From positions 1-18,664 of the forward strand of contig BBXU01002544.1 of NCBI GenBank assembly GCA_001598975.1: 18,664 nucleotides of DNA, given 5' to 3'. Under the pieces are notes generated by a model. That model was not told where the DNA came from. It made no database searches and was given only the letters and a program-made list of their open reading frames with translations. This stretch comes from Parachlorella kessleri (Eukaryota; Chlorophyta; Trebouxiophyceae; Chlorellales; Chlorellaceae). Positions 18,081 to 18,664 of the stretch are shown in pieces. The translations under genes and the position numbers were made by a program. The stretch's first letter is position 1. Each line of letters starts with the position of its first letter.

Positions 18081-18664
18081 GGTGCAGTTGGCCTTTGTAT
18101 GCCTAGCCAGCGGGTCCGATCGGGGGCTAAACTCTACGTAGCGGTTGTCTGGGGCGCATAATAACTAGTCGCTGTGCTGACCCCGACTGCTGACGTGGGC
18201 ACTGGGAAGGAAACGTGAAAAGGTATGGAGGGAACACTCCACTACCAAGGGAAGCCTGATTCAGGCTGTCGGACAATAGAACTTAGTGGTATGTTTTATG
18301 AGACAGGTACTGACACGCTGTGCCCCTACCGCTAGAAACCTGTGGCAGGCTGTGCAGGTCTGCACATACTGGTGTAGCTATACACAACTACTGTCCCCCA
18401 GTAGACAGGCTAGGTCATCATTGCCATCAGGCGTGGGTCTTGCATGCGGCTGAAGCCAAGGTCTACACTGTCCATCACACAACAAGCCTCGAGCTATCCT
18501 CAGAGGGTGATTAAACTCAGAGGGATTGTGGAAGTCCCTTATATGCGGTCCCTATATGGCGGCACCTACCAGCTGCACTGAGCGGACTTGCAAGGCAGGG
18601 GAGACCCAGCCAGCATGGCACGCGCAGAGATGAGCTGGACTGGCAGCAGCCCAGGGAAGGTGGT
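18081..18664. other. Aquaporin 5' flank and unresolved right edge
   Basis: The first 400 or so bases upstream of the aquaporin ATG show no coding frame I can support and should hold its 5' UTR and promoter. The last 100 bases are GC-rich and ambiguous. On the minus strand an open frame from the edge reaches a GTAGGT donor-like site at 18565-18570. On the plus strand an ATG in good context at 18614 opens a frame to the edge. Either could be an exon of a neighbouring gene. Confidence 0.4.

Noticed and set aside
17511..18161. 216-codon plus-strand open frame
   Set aside because: It is antisense to aquaporin exons 1-2, whose minus-strand frames form a continuous helix 1 with a strong start.

Overview
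The window looks like nuclear DNA of a green alga, probably a core chlorophyte. The evidence is intron-dense protein genes with GT-AG introns mostly of 100-500 bases, GC-rich coding DNA, long Ala/Gln/Gly low-complexity tracts inside a conserved nuclear protein, and a plant/animal-type aquaporin. There is no bacterial operon, CRISPR array, transposase or recognisable RNA gene. The lineage is inferred from these traits and was not tested by a search.

All genes I can support lie on the minus strand, so they read from right to left. From high to low coordinates they are: (1) a 12-exon aquaporin (MIP family), 14277-18080, 312 aa; (2) about 1.6 kb without a supported gene, holding the aquaporin 3' flank and the promoter side of the next gene; (3) a 19-exon RecQ4-type DNA helicase, 2314-12639, about 1529 aa, which fills more than half the window; (4) a two-exon MOZART1 (mitotic-spindle organizing protein 1) gene, 1333-1841; (5) the probable 5' part of an unidentified gene between about 1229 and the left edge. 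At the right edge (18560-18664) there may be the start or an exon of one more gene, unresolved.

I assembled the gene models by hand from conserved motifs, splice sites and reading phase. In the aquaporin every junction keeps phase and the total is 939 bases. This needed three 26-base micro-exons and one GC-AG intron. In the RecQ4 gene every junction keeps phase. The uncertain points are the end of exon 13, and whether a 207-base in-frame segment of exon 2 is an intron.

Functionally, RecQ4 (replication initiation and genome stability) and MOZART1 (gamma-tubulin complex recruitment) are both cell-division genes. They sit head to tail with 472 bases between them, but nothing in the sequence shows co-regulation. 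The aquaporin has the pore-lining residues of a water-selective channel. I did not find a new multi-gene system. The points most worth following are the complete Sld2-like N-terminus on an algal RecQ4, the possible loss of zinc ligands in its C-terminal domain, the in-frame intron candidate, the micro-exons and GC-AG intron of the aquaporin, and a degenerate minisatellite whose units resemble the neighbouring splice donor.
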